64,000 bases of DNA from an uncultured Actinomycetes bacterium (GCA_903830655.1 CAIKUQ010000045.1:19893-83892); one strand, 5' to 3'; counted from the first letter of the stretch, positions 20,041 through 30,616 are shown. Numbers and translations: made by a program. Notes: generated from the letters alone by a model not told the origin.

Positions 20041-21548
20041 ACTTCAGGTGTTGGGAATGGACCCTTTCCGTGACCAGACGATGCAGGCATGTTTTTACCC
20101 TCTGCCTCCCCCAAGTCACGAGTGAGACCCTTGCTTACCTTGACAGCAATTGCTGGCATTGCAACGAGAATGACAACTGCGACCAGCATTGCAGCAAATG
20201 CAACAAATGGTGCAGCTGTCCACGATGTTTGTGATTTCACGTTGTAGTAGAAAACGGCAGCAATCAAGGCTGATCCCAGAATTGGAATAACAACTTCCAC
20301 AATCTTTTCGCGACGTTCAGTAACCAAGTGTTTGATCGTTCCAATCTCAACCATGAGATATGCCACCATGAGTGCAATTGCACCAATAGTTGAGTAGTAG
20401 AAGTACATGTCAAGTGCAGAGTCACCAGTACCAAGAATAGGGTGACCAGCTACAAATGAAATCAATGAGACTACGAACGTAATAGCAATGATGGCAGTTA
20501 GTGCACTCGTTGGCTCACCACGCTTATCGAGCTTGCCCCAAACTTTAGGACCAACACCGTCACGAGAGAACGTAAACAACAAGCGACCCGCAGTACCTGC
20601 CGAGCCCAACAAGCAGCCAAATGAAGACATAATTGCTGTGAAGGAGAGAACTAACGAGAACCAAAGCCCAACGTAATTGTGTCCAAGTTGAGCTAGCGAG
20701 TTACCAGAATGTGAGAACGCAGTCACACCAGCGCTATTTGCTCCGAACCCTACTGTTTGAACAAACATCACAACAACGAACAAGATGCTTGATCCAACTA
20801 CGCAGGCAAGCAGTGCACGAGGAATGTTGCGACGTGGGTTATTTGTTTCCTCGCCAAGTGCGGCCGCACCCTCGAAGCCTCCCCACGAAAGTAGTGCACC
20901 GACAACCGCACCCATAATCACTGAGAAATGCTGTCCTTTGAAACTAAAGACTGAAAGTGTAAGGCCACCCGCGTGGTGATTTCCCCCTTTAGCTAAAACA
21001 ACGATGCTTAGTATCGCCATGCAGGCAACTCCAATGCCTTCAATAACTAGCAAAACCTTTACCACTGAACGAAATTCACGAGTGGCCAACATTGTTGCGA
21101 GTGCAAGACCTATGCCACCACTAAGCAACCAAGGCACGTGCGTAGGATGTGCAGGGTTATTCTGTGCATTAGCGACGAATGCATTGACAAAGCTGCCCAT
21201 CGCACCTACATTTCCGATTGCGAAAAATAGATAGGTAATCATGATGCCCCATCCTGAGAACAATCCAGCACGCGGGCCTAGGGTGTTACCCACAAGTGCA
21301 TATGCCGATCCTCCGCCGCTGTAACGCTGAGTTAAGCGAACAAATCCATGCGATATAAGCAAAATACATAATCCACCTAAAACGAAGATTAATGGAACTG
21401 CTTTACCAACCGCTGCCGCGGATCCTTGACCATTGCCTGACATCGCAAGACTTGGGCCTACGATTCCCAACGACAAACCAAGTGCCCCCCACAGTGTGAG
21501 ATTTCTACGAGGTTTTACGCTGGCATCGCTAAGTGTATTTTGACTCAT
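20037..21548 (-). CDS. APC superfamily amino acid/amine permease
   Basis: LTLWGALGLSLGIVGPSLAMSGNGQGSAAAVGKAVPLIFVLGGL, about 12 TM helices, SWGGFEGAAALGEETNNPRRNIPRALL; start likely MSQNTLSD. Confidence 0.88.
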   Translation of the reverse strand: MSQNTLSDASVKPRRNLTLWGALGLSLGIVGPSLAMSGNGQGSAAAVGKAVPLIFVLGGLCILLISHGFVRLTQRYSGGGSAYALVGNTLGPRAGLFSGWGIMITYLFFAIGNVGAMGSFVNAFVANAQNNPAHPTHVPWLLSGGIGLALATMLATREFRSVVKVLLVIEGIGVACMAILSIVVLAKGGNHHAGGLTLSVFSFKGQHFSVIMGAVVGALLSWGGFEGAAALGEETNNPRRNIPRALLACVVGSSILFVVVMFVQTVGFGANSAGVTAFSHSGNSLAQLGHNYVGLWFSLVLSFTAIMSSFGCLLGSAGTAGRLLFTFSRDGVGPKVWGKLDKRGEPTSALTAIIAITFVVSLISFVAGHPILGTGDSALDMYFYYSTIGAIALMVAYLMVEIGTIKHLVTERREKIVEVVIPILGSALIAAVFYYNVKSQTSWTAAPFVAFAAMLVAVVILVAMPAIAVKVSKGLTRDLGEAEGKNMPASSGHGKGPFPTPEV

Positions 21549-21605
21549 GTGATTCCCCCTATTCACGGCCCGACTTGGACCGATCACTTTTTTTAAACTG
21601 TACTG

Positions 21606-22976
21606 CTACGACGACCATGTGTACCGATACATTTCAATTAATTCTTCGCGAGATGATTGAGCCGAAAGAATGACTTCTCGACCTCGAACTGCACCAATCG
21701 CTTCAATCATTGAATCTCCAAGTATTGAACGGACAATATCACTCGTACATGTCGCAAGTAGGTTTTCAGCTTGGTCAGTACTAAATGACGAAATTTGGTC
21801 TGCAGTCCCCTCGAAAACATTAGGATTTACTGGTGCCTCAACTGGCAGGGCAATCTTCTCATCTATTCCACGTTCGATGAACCCCAAGATAGTGGCCAGC
21901 GCCGCATATGGATTAGCTGTGTGGTCTGTAACTTTGATTTCGACATTTGCTCCATGTGGATTACCGGGCGTCGCCTGACAGAGCCGAACTGCCGCTTCGC
22001 GATTTTCAACTCCCCAACATACCCATGCACCTGACCACTTTCCTGGAAGTAGACGCACACTCGACAGAAGAGAAGGCGCCAGCACCCCAAGTGATTCAGG
22101 AAGCCAGCGCAGTAGGCCTCCAATTGCGGAGGCGCCTTCTTGAGTTAGCCCTCTCTCGTATGCTCCACCAGAAAAAATTGGCGCACCTCGTTGAGTAAGA
22201 CTGCAGTGAACGTGTGCTCCATTACCAAGTCCATCATTGAGAGATTGTGGAGCGAATGAGAGCTTCTTGCCATGACGACGTGCAACTCGTGACAAAATTA
22301 ATCGTGTCACGACCAGGACATCAGCTGCTTCTACAGGGTTAAGTGGCGGAGTAGAAAGTTCAATCTGACCTAAGCCAGCTTCGGCGTGCAGTTGCTCAAG
22401 TTCAATACCTGCAATGCGCAGTCCGCTCGCAATGTCAGCAAAAAACTCTTCATTATCCATCATCGCTCGAAGTCCATAGGCTGGGCCACCACCAACATCA
22501 CCAGTTTTCTCATCAAACCAAGTGAATTCAATTTCATAAGCGCAACGAGCATCAAAATCAGCAGCCACCAAACGCTGGTACTGACTCCGTAGCCTTGCAC
22601 GTGGACAGTGATCTAAAGAATTACCTTCTTGGTCAAAAATGTCGAATGGGGCCCACGCGACACCGTCGCCAAGAATCCGTGCCGCGCTGAGGTCAGCACG
22701 CATGCGCATGTCACCGACAACTGAAAATGATGGTGTTATCGCTAAAACATCATCGATAGAAAATACGGCCCATGAATACGAAGCACCTAAACCGCTGCGA
22801 TGGATTGCAGAAGTTCGTTCAATTGGTACTTGCTTAGCTCGAGCAATGCCTGCATTGTCGATATACGTTCCGATAAGAGTGTGCACGTTCGACTTTTCTA
22901 GTTTCGAAACGAAATCAGATAATTCCTGGTCATTAAAAATTGGCATTATTACGTTGGTCACTTCATCCTCCTCCAA
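21606..22976 (-). CDS. glutamine synthetase family protein (gamma-glutamyl-amine ligase / FluG-GlnA3-PuuA type)
   Basis: NGAHVHCSLTQRG, GVENREAAVRLCQATPGNPHGANVEIKVTDHTANPYAALATILGFIERG. Confidence 0.87.
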   Translation of the reverse strand: MEEDEVTNVIMPIFNDQELSDFVSKLEKSNVHTLIGTYIDNAGIARAKQVPIERTSAIHRSGLGASYSWAVFSIDDVLAITPSFSVVGDMRMRADLSAARILGDGVAWAPFDIFDQEGNSLDHCPRARLRSQYQRLVAADFDARCAYEIEFTWFDEKTGDVGGGPAYGLRAMMDNEEFFADIASGLRIAGIELEQLHAEAGLGQIELSTPPLNPVEAADVLVVTRLILSRVARRHGKKLSFAPQSLNDGLGNGAHVHCSLTQRGAPIFSGGAYERGLTQEGASAIGGLLRWLPESLGVLAPSLLSSVRLLPGKWSGAWVCWGVENREAAVRLCQATPGNPHGANVEIKVTDHTANPYAALATILGFIERGIDEKIALPVEAPVNPNVFEGTADQISSFSTDQAENLLATCTSDIVRSILGDSMIEAIGAVRGREVILSAQSSREELIEMYRYTWSS

Positions 22977-23069
22977 ACAAAATAGTCCAGGTTCTATAAG
23001 TTTTGTTAGTGTGTGAGAGTTACTACAAAATAGCGTTTAGACATCAATTAAGCGCTCGAGAGAGGTCAT

Positions 23070-23909
23070 ATGTGCCGATTGCTCGCTTTTGCCTCAAGTG
23101 ATAACACGACAATTGAATCATTGTTAACACCTGAAGAATTTGATAACTATCGAAAACTATCGGAACTTCACGGAGACGGCTGGGGAGCAGCTTGGCAGAC
23201 CAATGGTTCCTCAGTCCAACAAGCAAACTCAGTTGAACGAGCTATTGACGATGATAATTTTCTTTACATCTCGAAAAAGTCAGCGAATATAGGTATTGTC
23301 CATTTACGCTGGGCTACAACAGGATTTCCCGTATGTGTTGAAAATACCCACCCCTTCGCAGCTGGTAGCTGGCGATTCGCTCATAACGGTGCAATCGCCA
23401 ACAGTGATCGATTGCTCAACGAATTAAGTCCAGCGAGGCGAGTTGCACTGAATGGAACTACAGATTCAGAAATGTATTTTCAATTGCTACTAGAAAACAT
23501 CGAAAAAACTGGTGATGTTGTAACCGCCATACAGGCAACTGTAAAAACAATTCGCAAAGTATGCGGACTCGGATCACTCAATTGCTTGCTTCTGAGTGAT
23601 GGCAGGATGATTGCAGTTCAGGCTTACGGTGAAACCCCTTCTCCAACCGATTCACTTGCAGTGCAGTTAGGTGGCATTGATAAGTTGCCAATTGGACACG
23701 GTGATGAGTACTACCACTTACGATTTACCGTACGAGATGGCAGTATTCTCGTAGCTTCCACCGGAGTTGGCGGTGAAGGATGGGAAGATCTTGGTGAGGA
23801 CTCGATCATTGATGTGAACTTTGCGAGAGGCGATGTGAAAATTCATAATCTGTCTGACGGCGATGTGGTGAGGACTATTCCACTATCCCCCACGATTGCA
23901 GTCGAATAA
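23070..23909 (+). CDS. class II glutamine amidotransferase (EgtC/YafJ-like)
   Basis: N-terminal catalytic Cys (MCRLLAFAS), HGDGWGAAW, HLRWATTG, NTHPFAAGSWRFAHNGAI, TDSEMYFQLLL. Confidence 0.88.
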   Translation: MCRLLAFASSDNTTIESLLTPEEFDNYRKLSELHGDGWGAAWQTNGSSVQQANSVERAIDDDNFLYISKKSANIGIVHLRWATTGFPVCVENTHPFAAGSWRFAHNGAIANSDRLLNELSPARRVALNGTTDSEMYFQLLLENIEKTGDVVTAIQATVKTIRKVCGLGSLNCLLLSDGRMIAVQAYGETPSPTDSLAVQLGGIDKLPIGHGDEYYHLRFTVRDGSILVASTGVGGEGWEDLGEDSIIDVNFARGDVKIHNLSDGDVVRTIPLSPTIAVE

Positions 23910-24066
23910 AAGAAATATCACTGAGATGTGCTCATGTGCTTATCCCAACTACACATGAGAATCAATAGTCCGCACGCCTACCAGAAACTAATTATTAAGA
24001 AATAATTGAAAGAGATTAAGAGCTCAGCATCATTTGGGGAGTTTAAGTGTCGCTACGCACCACGTC

Positions 24067-24951
24067 CTACTTGGACGCAATGTCCTTGGCAATCGCTTCG
24101 AGGTGGTTTAGCCAAATCGACATGTGGCCATCTTCGGCGAAATAGTGAGCGCTGGCTCCTGGAATCGACTTGGTCAGCCAGTCTCCGTGCGAGGAGGGCA
24201 CCATTAGGTCGTTACTGCCATACCAAAGAGAGACCGGCACCGTAATCTCCTGTGGAGAAAACCCCCAGGGCTTGAGGAATGCTCGATCGTCATCAAAAAA
24301 GCCGTCGCTGCTCGTGGCAAAGGCGTGGGCGTATTCCATCGCCGCTCTTTCACGAAGGTACAAAGGAGCCCACGCTTCTTTGTCCACCTCGGACATAACG
24401 TCACCAAATAAATCAATCACGCTGTCAACGGTCGCTCCCTTGAAGGCGTCGCCCGCTGCTCGGGCGTGTTGTTCGTATTCCGGGCCACCGACTTTGGCAA
24501 GTTCGAATTCGTCAATATTGGCTTGACCCATACCTTCGGTCCAGTCAAAGTCAGCGTCGATTGGAGCCACGCCCGCAACCGAAAGCGCCCCCGTGCAACG
24601 TGGGTCCAGCGCCGCGCAGGCTAATGAGTGTGGCCCTCCACCGGACCAGCCAACCGATACGTACGAAGAGCGACTCTCTTTGTCAAGGATCGCTCCGATA
24701 TCTTTGACCACGTCGCCGATGGTTCGTCCCTCACGGCGAGCGGACTGGCCATAGCCAGCGCGAGAGTACGCAATCACAAAAAAATCGCCCATTGTGAGTA
24801 GCTCTTGGTATTGCATAAAGGTAAATACGCAGCCCGGCGTTCCATGGTGAAAGACCACCGTCTGGCCGTTGGGGTTGCCAATTGTTGCGTATTCGAGGTT
24901 GCGTCCATCGACTGTTGTGAGTGAGCGAAGTGAAAGTTCCATAGGGCGCAA
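24067..24951 (-). CDS. alpha/beta hydrolase
   Basis: VVFHHGTPGCVFTF, AYSRAGYGQSARREGR, SVGWSGGGPHSLA. Confidence 0.85.
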   Translation of the reverse strand: MRPMELSLRSLTTVDGRNLEYATIGNPNGQTVVFHHGTPGCVFTFMQYQELLTMGDFFVIAYSRAGYGQSARREGRTIGDVVKDIGAILDKESRSSYVSVGWSGGGPHSLACAALDPRCTGALSVAGVAPIDADFDWTEGMGQANIDEFELAKVGGPEYEQHARAAGDAFKGATVDSVIDLFGDVMSEVDKEAWAPLYLRERAAMEYAHAFATSSDGFFDDDRAFLKPWGFSPQEITVPVSLWYGSNDLMVPSSHGDWLTKSIPGASAHYFAEDGHMSIWLNHLEAIAKDIASK

Positions 24952-25018
24952 TCTTAATATTCATTGAATCACCAATCTAGAAGAGGGGAACAATGGCCCT
25001 CCGCCCTAGAATTGACTA

Positions 25019-25798
25019 ATGGGAACCTACCTCGACGACATCGTGACTCGTCACCGAGTGCGCGCTGCGAGCGATACCCGTAATTGGCGAGAACGTATGG
25101 AAGTGGTGGTTCCTCGCAGCTCGACATTCGCACAGTCTCTCAGGGCCGGTGAAAACATCGCGGTGATTGCCGAAATCAAACGTAAGAGCCCCTCTAAAGG
25201 ATGGCTCGCACCAACACTTGATTGCGTTCACATGGCTGCTCTCTATGCGCAAAGTGGGGCCAGCGCCATCTCGGTACTCACTGATGAAGATGGTTTTGGG
25301 GGAACGCTCCAGGACCTGCGCGACGTAAGTGCGGTTAGTCCGCTCGCGTTGCTCCGGAAAGATTTCACCGTTTGCCACAATGACGTACTCGACGCCTTTG
25401 ATGCTGGCGCAGACGCAATTCTGCTAATCGTGGCCGCCCTTACCGACGGCGAGCTCTCTGAATTTCACGCACTGGCTACACAGCTCGGGATGGACGTCTT
25501 AGTTGAAATTCACTCTGAGGGAGAAGCCGAGCGCGCGGTGGCTCTCGGATCTTCAATCATTGGTATCAATCAACGCAACCTCAACACGTTCGAAGTTGAT
25601 TCAGACCACGCTGCTCAGCTGGCCTCTAGCTTGCCCAGTCACGTAATTAAAGTCTGCGAATCAGGATTACGAACTCCTGACGACGTGGCTACCGCCAGCC
25701 GAGCTGGCTTTGACGCCGTGCTTGTTGGTGAGCACTTCGTTACTAGTAACAATCCTGGAGACCTGGTTCGAGCCTTTGCGAGCATTGCGCGATCATGA
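25019..25798 (+). CDS. trpC: indole-3-glycerol phosphate synthase
   Basis: IAVIAEIKRKSPSKGWLAP, SVLTDEDGFGG, LLRKDFTV, IGINQRNLNTFEVD, ICESGLRTPDDV-like segment. Confidence 0.95.
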   Translation: MGTYLDDIVTRHRVRAASDTRNWRERMEVVVPRSSTFAQSLRAGENIAVIAEIKRKSPSKGWLAPTLDCVHMAALYAQSGASAISVLTDEDGFGGTLQDLRDVSAVSPLALLRKDFTVCHNDVLDAFDAGADAILLIVAALTDGELSEFHALATQLGMDVLVEIHSEGEAERAVALGSSIIGINQRNLNTFEVDSDHAAQLASSLPSHVIKVCESGLRTPDDVATASRAGFDAVLVGEHFVTSNNPGDLVRAFASIARS

Positions 25799-26415
25799 AG
25801 GAATTTCCCAAACATCTTGTAAAAATATGTGGTTTGACCACAAGCGCTGACACTCGTTACGCCGTAGAGCACGGGGCTACGGCCGTGGGCTTTATCTTCG
25901 CCCCAAGTTCACGTCAGGTCACGTCGACTCAGGCCCGCGAGCTTTCAGCTGTCGCGGCCAGTGTCTTGCGCGTAGGCGTCATGAAAGATTTGAATCCGAA
26001 AGAGATCATCGAAGTGGTGGACAATGTAGAGCTCGATGCCGTGCAGCTCCACGATGCTCCCAGTGACGACTTGGTCGCCGAGCTCCGTGGACGGGAACTC
26101 GGACTCTTGGCCGTTCACCATCGCGGGGATGATTTTTTAGGCCTCACCGCGGATTTTGATGCGTGGCTATTTGATAATCCAGAACCTGGCTCGGGTGTGG
26201 CCAATGACTTTCGAGCCTTAGGCGAAACTTGCTTTCAGGGCCCCATTGTTCTCGCGGGTGGACTAGACCCTGACAATGTTGGTGACTTAATTCGCACGCT
26301 CCACCCCTACGGTGTAGATGTCGCAAGTGGCGTGGAAAGCTCGCCGGGGATTAAAGATTTAGGGAAAGTTTTAGCGTTTATCACTACCGCCAACAAAACC
26401 TTCGAGGAACAGTAA
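25795..26415 (+). CDS. trpF: phosphoribosylanthranilate isomerase
   Basis: [64 protein letters not shown]. Confidence 0.95.
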   Translation: MKEFPKHLVKICGLTTSADTRYAVEHGATAVGFIFAPSSRQVTSTQARELSAVAASVLRVGVMKDLNPKEIIEVVDNVELDAVQLHDAPSDDLVAELRGRELGLLAVHHRGDDFLGLTADFDAWLFDNPEPGSGVANDFRALGETCFQGPIVLAGGLDPDNVGDLIRTLHPYGVDVASGVESSPGIKDLGKVLAFITTANKTFEEQ

Positions 26416-27596
26416 TGGCACAACTAGATGTAATGGGAACACCAAACGACGATGGGCGATTTGGAGAATTTGGTGGGAGTTTTATTCCCGAGGCTCTCTA
26501 TCCCGCCGTCAGTGAGCTGGACGCTGCTTTTCGCGATGCTTGGGCCGACCCCATCTTCCGTGATGAATTTCACACCACGCTGCGCATCTTCGGTGGGCGG
26601 CCTACTCCGGTCACTCCGCTGCGTCGTCTCTCCGAAGAACTGGGTATTCGTCTCTACGCCAAGCGTGAGGACTTGGCCCACACTGGTTCACACAAGCTAA
26701 ACAATGTTGTTGGCCAGGCGTTACTCACTCGGCGAATGGGCAAAACTCGAATGATTGCCGAAACTGGTGCTGGGCAACACGGTGTGGCTTCGGCGACCGC
26801 GGCGGCGCGCTTAGGTCTCGAATGCACCGTATACATGGGCGAGGTCGACACTAAGCGACAAATTCTTAATGTGTTCCGGATGGAACTACTGGGAGCCAAA
26901 GTTGTTCCAGTGACTTCTGGTTCACGCACACTCAAAGATGCCGTCAATGAGGCAATGCGCGAGTGGGTTACCTGCGTGAGTGACACGCACTACTGCCTAG
27001 GTTCGGTGATGGGCCCACACCCCTTTCCCTGGATGGTGCGTGAGTTCCAAAGCATTATTGGTAAAGAGGCTCGAGAACAGATGCAAGAGTTTGAGGACCA
27101 AGTCCCCGATGCAGTCATCGCTTGTGTTGGCGGTGGCAGTAACGCCGCGGGCATCTTTGCGGGTTTCGCCAATGACACGAGCCGATTGATTGGTGTCGAA
27201 GCAGCTGGCGGGGCCGCTATTGCTTCGGGTGAGCCTGGAGTTCTCCACGGAATGCGTTCGATGTTGCTTCAAGACCCCCACGGCCAGATCCGTGAAGCAC
27301 ATTCGATCTCGGCTGGACTTGACTACCCCGGCATTGGCCCCGAGCACGCGCACCTCGCGGCATCTGGCCGTGCCGAATACGTTTCGATTAACGATGACGA
27401 GGTCATCGAGGCTCTCTCGCTCCTGAGCCGTTACGAGGGAATCATTCCCGCACTAGAGACTGCCCATGCCGTTGCTTGGATTGCCAAGGAGGCCGGAAAG
27501 TCCTTACCTAAGGGATCGACAGTGTTATTGAACCTTTCGGGACGTGGGGACAAGGACGTAGCCCAAGTCAAGGAAATGCTTGACGGTAATTCATGA
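26415..27596 (+). CDS. trpB: tryptophan synthase beta chain
   Basis: [59 protein letters not shown]. Confidence 0.97.
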   Translation: MAQLDVMGTPNDDGRFGEFGGSFIPEALYPAVSELDAAFRDAWADPIFRDEFHTTLRIFGGRPTPVTPLRRLSEELGIRLYAKREDLAHTGSHKLNNVVGQALLTRRMGKTRMIAETGAGQHGVASATAAARLGLECTVYMGEVDTKRQILNVFRMELLGAKVVPVTSGSRTLKDAVNEAMREWVTCVSDTHYCLGSVMGPHPFPWMVREFQSIIGKEAREQMQEFEDQVPDAVIACVGGGSNAAGIFAGFANDTSRLIGVEAAGGAAIASGEPGVLHGMRSMLLQDPHGQIREAHSISAGLDYPGIGPEHAHLAASGRAEYVSINDDEVIEALSLLSRYEGIIPALETAHAVAWIAKEAGKSLPKGSTVLLNLSGRGDKDVAQVKEMLDGNS

Positions 27597-28357
27597 AGTC
27601 ACTTGAGACCACTCTGCGAGCCATTCGCGCACAAAATCGCACCGCTCTGGTCCCCTACATCATGGCTGGAATCAGCGAAAGCTGGGTACAGACGATTGAC
27701 GCCCTCATTCAAGGTGGGGCCGACCTGATTGAAATTGGTCTTCCGTTTTCCGATCCCCTGATGGACGGCATCGTCATCCAAGAGGCAGGTACGCGAGCTT
27801 TACAACGCGGTACCACTCTGGATTCGGTTACCGAAGAGCTCGCAAAGCACCGCTTTAGCGTTCCGCTTGTCGTAATGACCTACTACAACGTCTTGTTACA
27901 CGAAGGATTGGCTTCGGCGGCCGCGAAGTTACAACGCGCTGGCATTACCGGAGCAATTATCCCTGACTTAACCCTGGAAGAGTCTGCCGAGTGGCGTACA
28001 GCCTGTGACGAAAACGACATCGCCACCATTTTGATGGTAGCCCCTTCGACGAGCGCCACCAGAGCTGCCACCCTCGTGGCATCCACCGAAGGATTCGCGT
28101 ACGCTTCGGCACGAATGGCCGTCACGGGAGCCGCCAGTGATGAAGGAAGTGGCCGAGAAGTTGTGGCGATGATTCGCCAGCACTCTGATGTGCCCGCCTA
28201 TATCGGAATCGGAATTACGACACCCGAACAGGCGGCTGAAGCCAGCAAAGTGGCTGATGGGGTCATTGTTGGCTCGGCCCTGGTGAAACTTCTGATGAAC
28301 AACGCGAGCAGCGATGAGATCACTGGCTTCGTTGCTTCGCTTCGCGCCGCAATCTAG
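27593..28357 (+). CDS. trpA: tryptophan synthase alpha chain
   Basis: [52 protein letters not shown]. Confidence 0.95.
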   Translation: MKSLETTLRAIRAQNRTALVPYIMAGISESWVQTIDALIQGGADLIEIGLPFSDPLMDGIVIQEAGTRALQRGTTLDSVTEELAKHRFSVPLVVMTYYNVLLHEGLASAAAKLQRAGITGAIIPDLTLEESAEWRTACDENDIATILMVAPSTSATRAATLVASTEGFAYASARMAVTGAASDEGSGREVVAMIRQHSDVPAYIGIGITTPEQAAEASKVADGVIVGSALVKLLMNNASSDEITGFVASLRAAI

Positions 28358-28376
28358 CGACTCAGAACTACAGCTG

Positions 28377-28646
28377 CTAGTGGTACTTGGTGGCGAGGTA
28401 GAAACCACCAAAGAGCGATCCCAAACCAATCAGCAGGTACCAGGGCGAGGTTGACCCCGGCAAAACTTGGAGGTAATTAAGGGATATCACCAACAGGCCG
28501 AAGGCAAACATTTCTAAAATCGCCACGCCGAGGTTGGTCGAACTTTGCTTACTCTCGGTGACCTGTTTCTTGGTGACTCGACCGCTTTGGGTAGGTGAAA
28601 GATACCGACCGACCTTTGGTTTTGGGGTTTCGGTGCGCTTGGTCAT
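28377..28646 (-). CDS. crgA: cell division protein CrgA-like
   Basis: Small protein with N-terminal basic segment and two TM helices, next to pknB/trp genes as in actinobacteria. Confidence 0.7.
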   Translation of the reverse strand: MTKRTETPKPKVGRYLSPTQSGRVTKKQVTESKQSSTNLGVAILEMFAFGLLVISLNYLQVLPGSTSPWYLLIGLGSLFGGFYLATKYH

Positions 28647-28669
28647 TGTGAAAATGCTAGTTGCTCGGA

Positions 28670-30568
28670 CTATGGACAGGCGGTGAGTGTGATGGTCGTA
28701 CCGTAAGGCACGAGAGTTCCCGCCGCTGGACTCTGTGTATTGATATCACCGGAATTGAGGCAGCCCAACAGGGTCTGGGTCAGAATTGGTGTGGCCACAA
28801 CAAATCCCTGGGCGTGCAGTGTTGCGAGTGCTGAATTGGTAGACACCATCGGACTAGAGACGTTCGGCACCGTGACTTGACACACGCCCGAAGAGGTAAT
28901 CAACTCCACCGCAGATCCCGCCTTAATGCTCGTGCCGGCGGGAGGAATTGTGGCTGCAACATTTCCAGTCGCAATCTTGTTCGAGCACTGTGTCGCCGTA
29001 GTCGTGCTGATAGTTAAGCCAATTTGGCCGAGCGCCGTGGCCGCGGCCAAGGTGGTGTCACCAGAAATATCGGGCAAGGGGAAGTTCACGCCCGGTTGCA
29101 AAACGGTAATCACAATTGTGTCTCCCGTATGAGCTTGCGAACCCGCTGGTGGGTTTTGTGCCAAGACGGTATCGGGAACCGCGTTAGCGGTAGGAGCAAT
29201 TGAGGTAAAGGCCAACTTTGGACTTAAGCCCAGCCCCAGCAGAGTACTTTCAGCATCACTCACACTTAGATTCAACACATTCGGTACCTGAACGGAGGCG
29301 GTGCTTGGCCCGAGGCTCACCTTCAAAGACACTGACTCTCCCTTAGTGATATGAGCACCGGCTGATGGGTTCGTTGAGATCACCGATCCTTTGGGCCTAG
29401 TTGAAGTTACGAGCTTGGTGGAGGTAACTATCAAACCATCGGCCTTCAAAGTCGCCACTGCTTGTGTTGCTTGTTGTCCAATGACGTTTGGCATCGAACT
29501 GGAGCTTGCCGAGCCAACAAAGAAGTAGGTGAGAGCGGCCACGGCAATAACCAGTGCCGCCGCGCCCATAATTTGTCCCGAATTTATGCGACGCTTTCGA
29601 CGAATATCGGTCCGAGGGCCCGTCATAATTGGTACCGCTTGGGTGCGCTCACCCGAGCTCGACACACGACCTACCGCACGAGTTGAGTCTGAACCCGAAA
29701 AAGCGCCTGAAGTTGAACCAGCGGCGCGGGTGGGTTGCCCTTCGCTAAATCGCAATAGGTCAGTGCGAAGTTCTTCGGCCGTTTGGTACCGCTGCTTAGG
29801 CGACTTAGACAGCGCCATCAAGACAATCGCCTCTAATTCTGCGGGCACCTTTGGATTGAATACCGATGGCGCAGGGGCTTTTGCGTTCACGTGCTGAGTA
29901 GAAACTTCCAGTGGGCTATCGCCCGTAAAGGGGGGACGACCCACAAGCATCTCGTAGAGCACAACACCGAGCGAGTACACGTCACTGCGACCGTCCGCCA
30001 CGGAACCTTCCGCTTGTTCTGGCGAGAAGTAGGTCGCGGTGCCCATTACCGAGCCCTCTTCGGCTAAGTGGTCCTTACTCGCTACCGCTTGCGCGATACC
30101 GAAGTCCGTCACCTTCACCTGACCATCGGCGGTAAGAAGAATATTGCCCGGTTTTACATCGCGGTGAACTACACCCGATCGGTGGGCGAATCCCAGAGCA
30201 GCGGCCACCTGTGCGACAACTTGCACGGCGCGAGTGGCTGTAACTTTTTTCCCACCCCGCAGCATCTCCGCCAAGGTCTTACCCTCAATGAGCTCCATAA
30301 CAATGAAGTACGTGCCATCGTCTTCGCCCCAGTCGTAGACGGGGACAATGTTGGGGTGCGAGAGATTGGCTGCCGCCTGTGCCTCGCGGCGAAATCGCTC
30401 AACGAAATTACGGTCTTGGCTGAGCTCGGGGTACAGAATCTTCAGCGCAACGGGACGATTCAGCATCTGGTCTTGGGCCCGATAGACGAGCGCCATCCCC
30501 CCTCGAGCAATGAGGTGGGTTACTTGGTAACGATTTGAATACAGCCGTGGGTCGTTTACAGGCTCCAT
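28670..30568 (-). CDS. pknB: Ser/Thr protein kinase with four PASTA domains
   Basis: YQVTHLIARGGMALVYRAQD, VVHRDVKPGNILL, VTDFGIAQ, TM helix, then four PASTA repeats. Confidence 0.95.
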   Translation of the reverse strand: MEPVNDPRLYSNRYQVTHLIARGGMALVYRAQDQMLNRPVALKILYPELSQDRNFVERFRREAQAAANLSHPNIVPVYDWGEDDGTYFIVMELIEGKTLAEMLRGGKKVTATRAVQVVAQVAAALGFAHRSGVVHRDVKPGNILLTADGQVKVTDFGIAQAVASKDHLAEEGSVMGTATYFSPEQAEGSVADGRSDVYSLGVVLYEMLVGRPPFTGDSPLEVSTQHVNAKAPAPSVFNPKVPAELEAIVLMALSKSPKQRYQTAEELRTDLLRFSEGQPTRAAGSTSGAFSGSDSTRAVGRVSSSGERTQAVPIMTGPRTDIRRKRRINSGQIMGAAALVIAVAALTYFFVGSASSSSMPNVIGQQATQAVATLKADGLIVTSTKLVTSTRPKGSVISTNPSAGAHITKGESVSLKVSLGPSTASVQVPNVLNLSVSDAESTLLGLGLSPKLAFTSIAPTANAVPDTVLAQNPPAGSQAHTGDTIVITVLQPGVNFPLPDISGDTTLAAATALGQIGLTISTTTATQCSNKIATGNVAATIPPAGTSIKAGSAVELITSSGVCQVTVPNVSSPMVSTNSALATLHAQGFVVATPILTQTLLGCLNSGDINTQSPAAGTLVPYGTTITLTACP

Positions 30569-30616
30569 AATTCCTTCCAGTCTACGCCTTATTTTCTCTC
30601 GGTAATTTGCTCAACT

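Noticed and set aside
21606-23909. N-methylglutamate (methylamine) pathway: GmaS plus MgsA-like amidotransferase
   Set aside because: No MgsB/MgsC or N-methylglutamate dehydrogenase genes visible; an aminotransferase, permease and amidohydrolase fit a different pathway better, though a GmaS-like substrate is not excluded.
30068-30538. 156-aa plus-strand ORF
   Set aside because: Antisense to the pknB kinase domain, no independent evidence.
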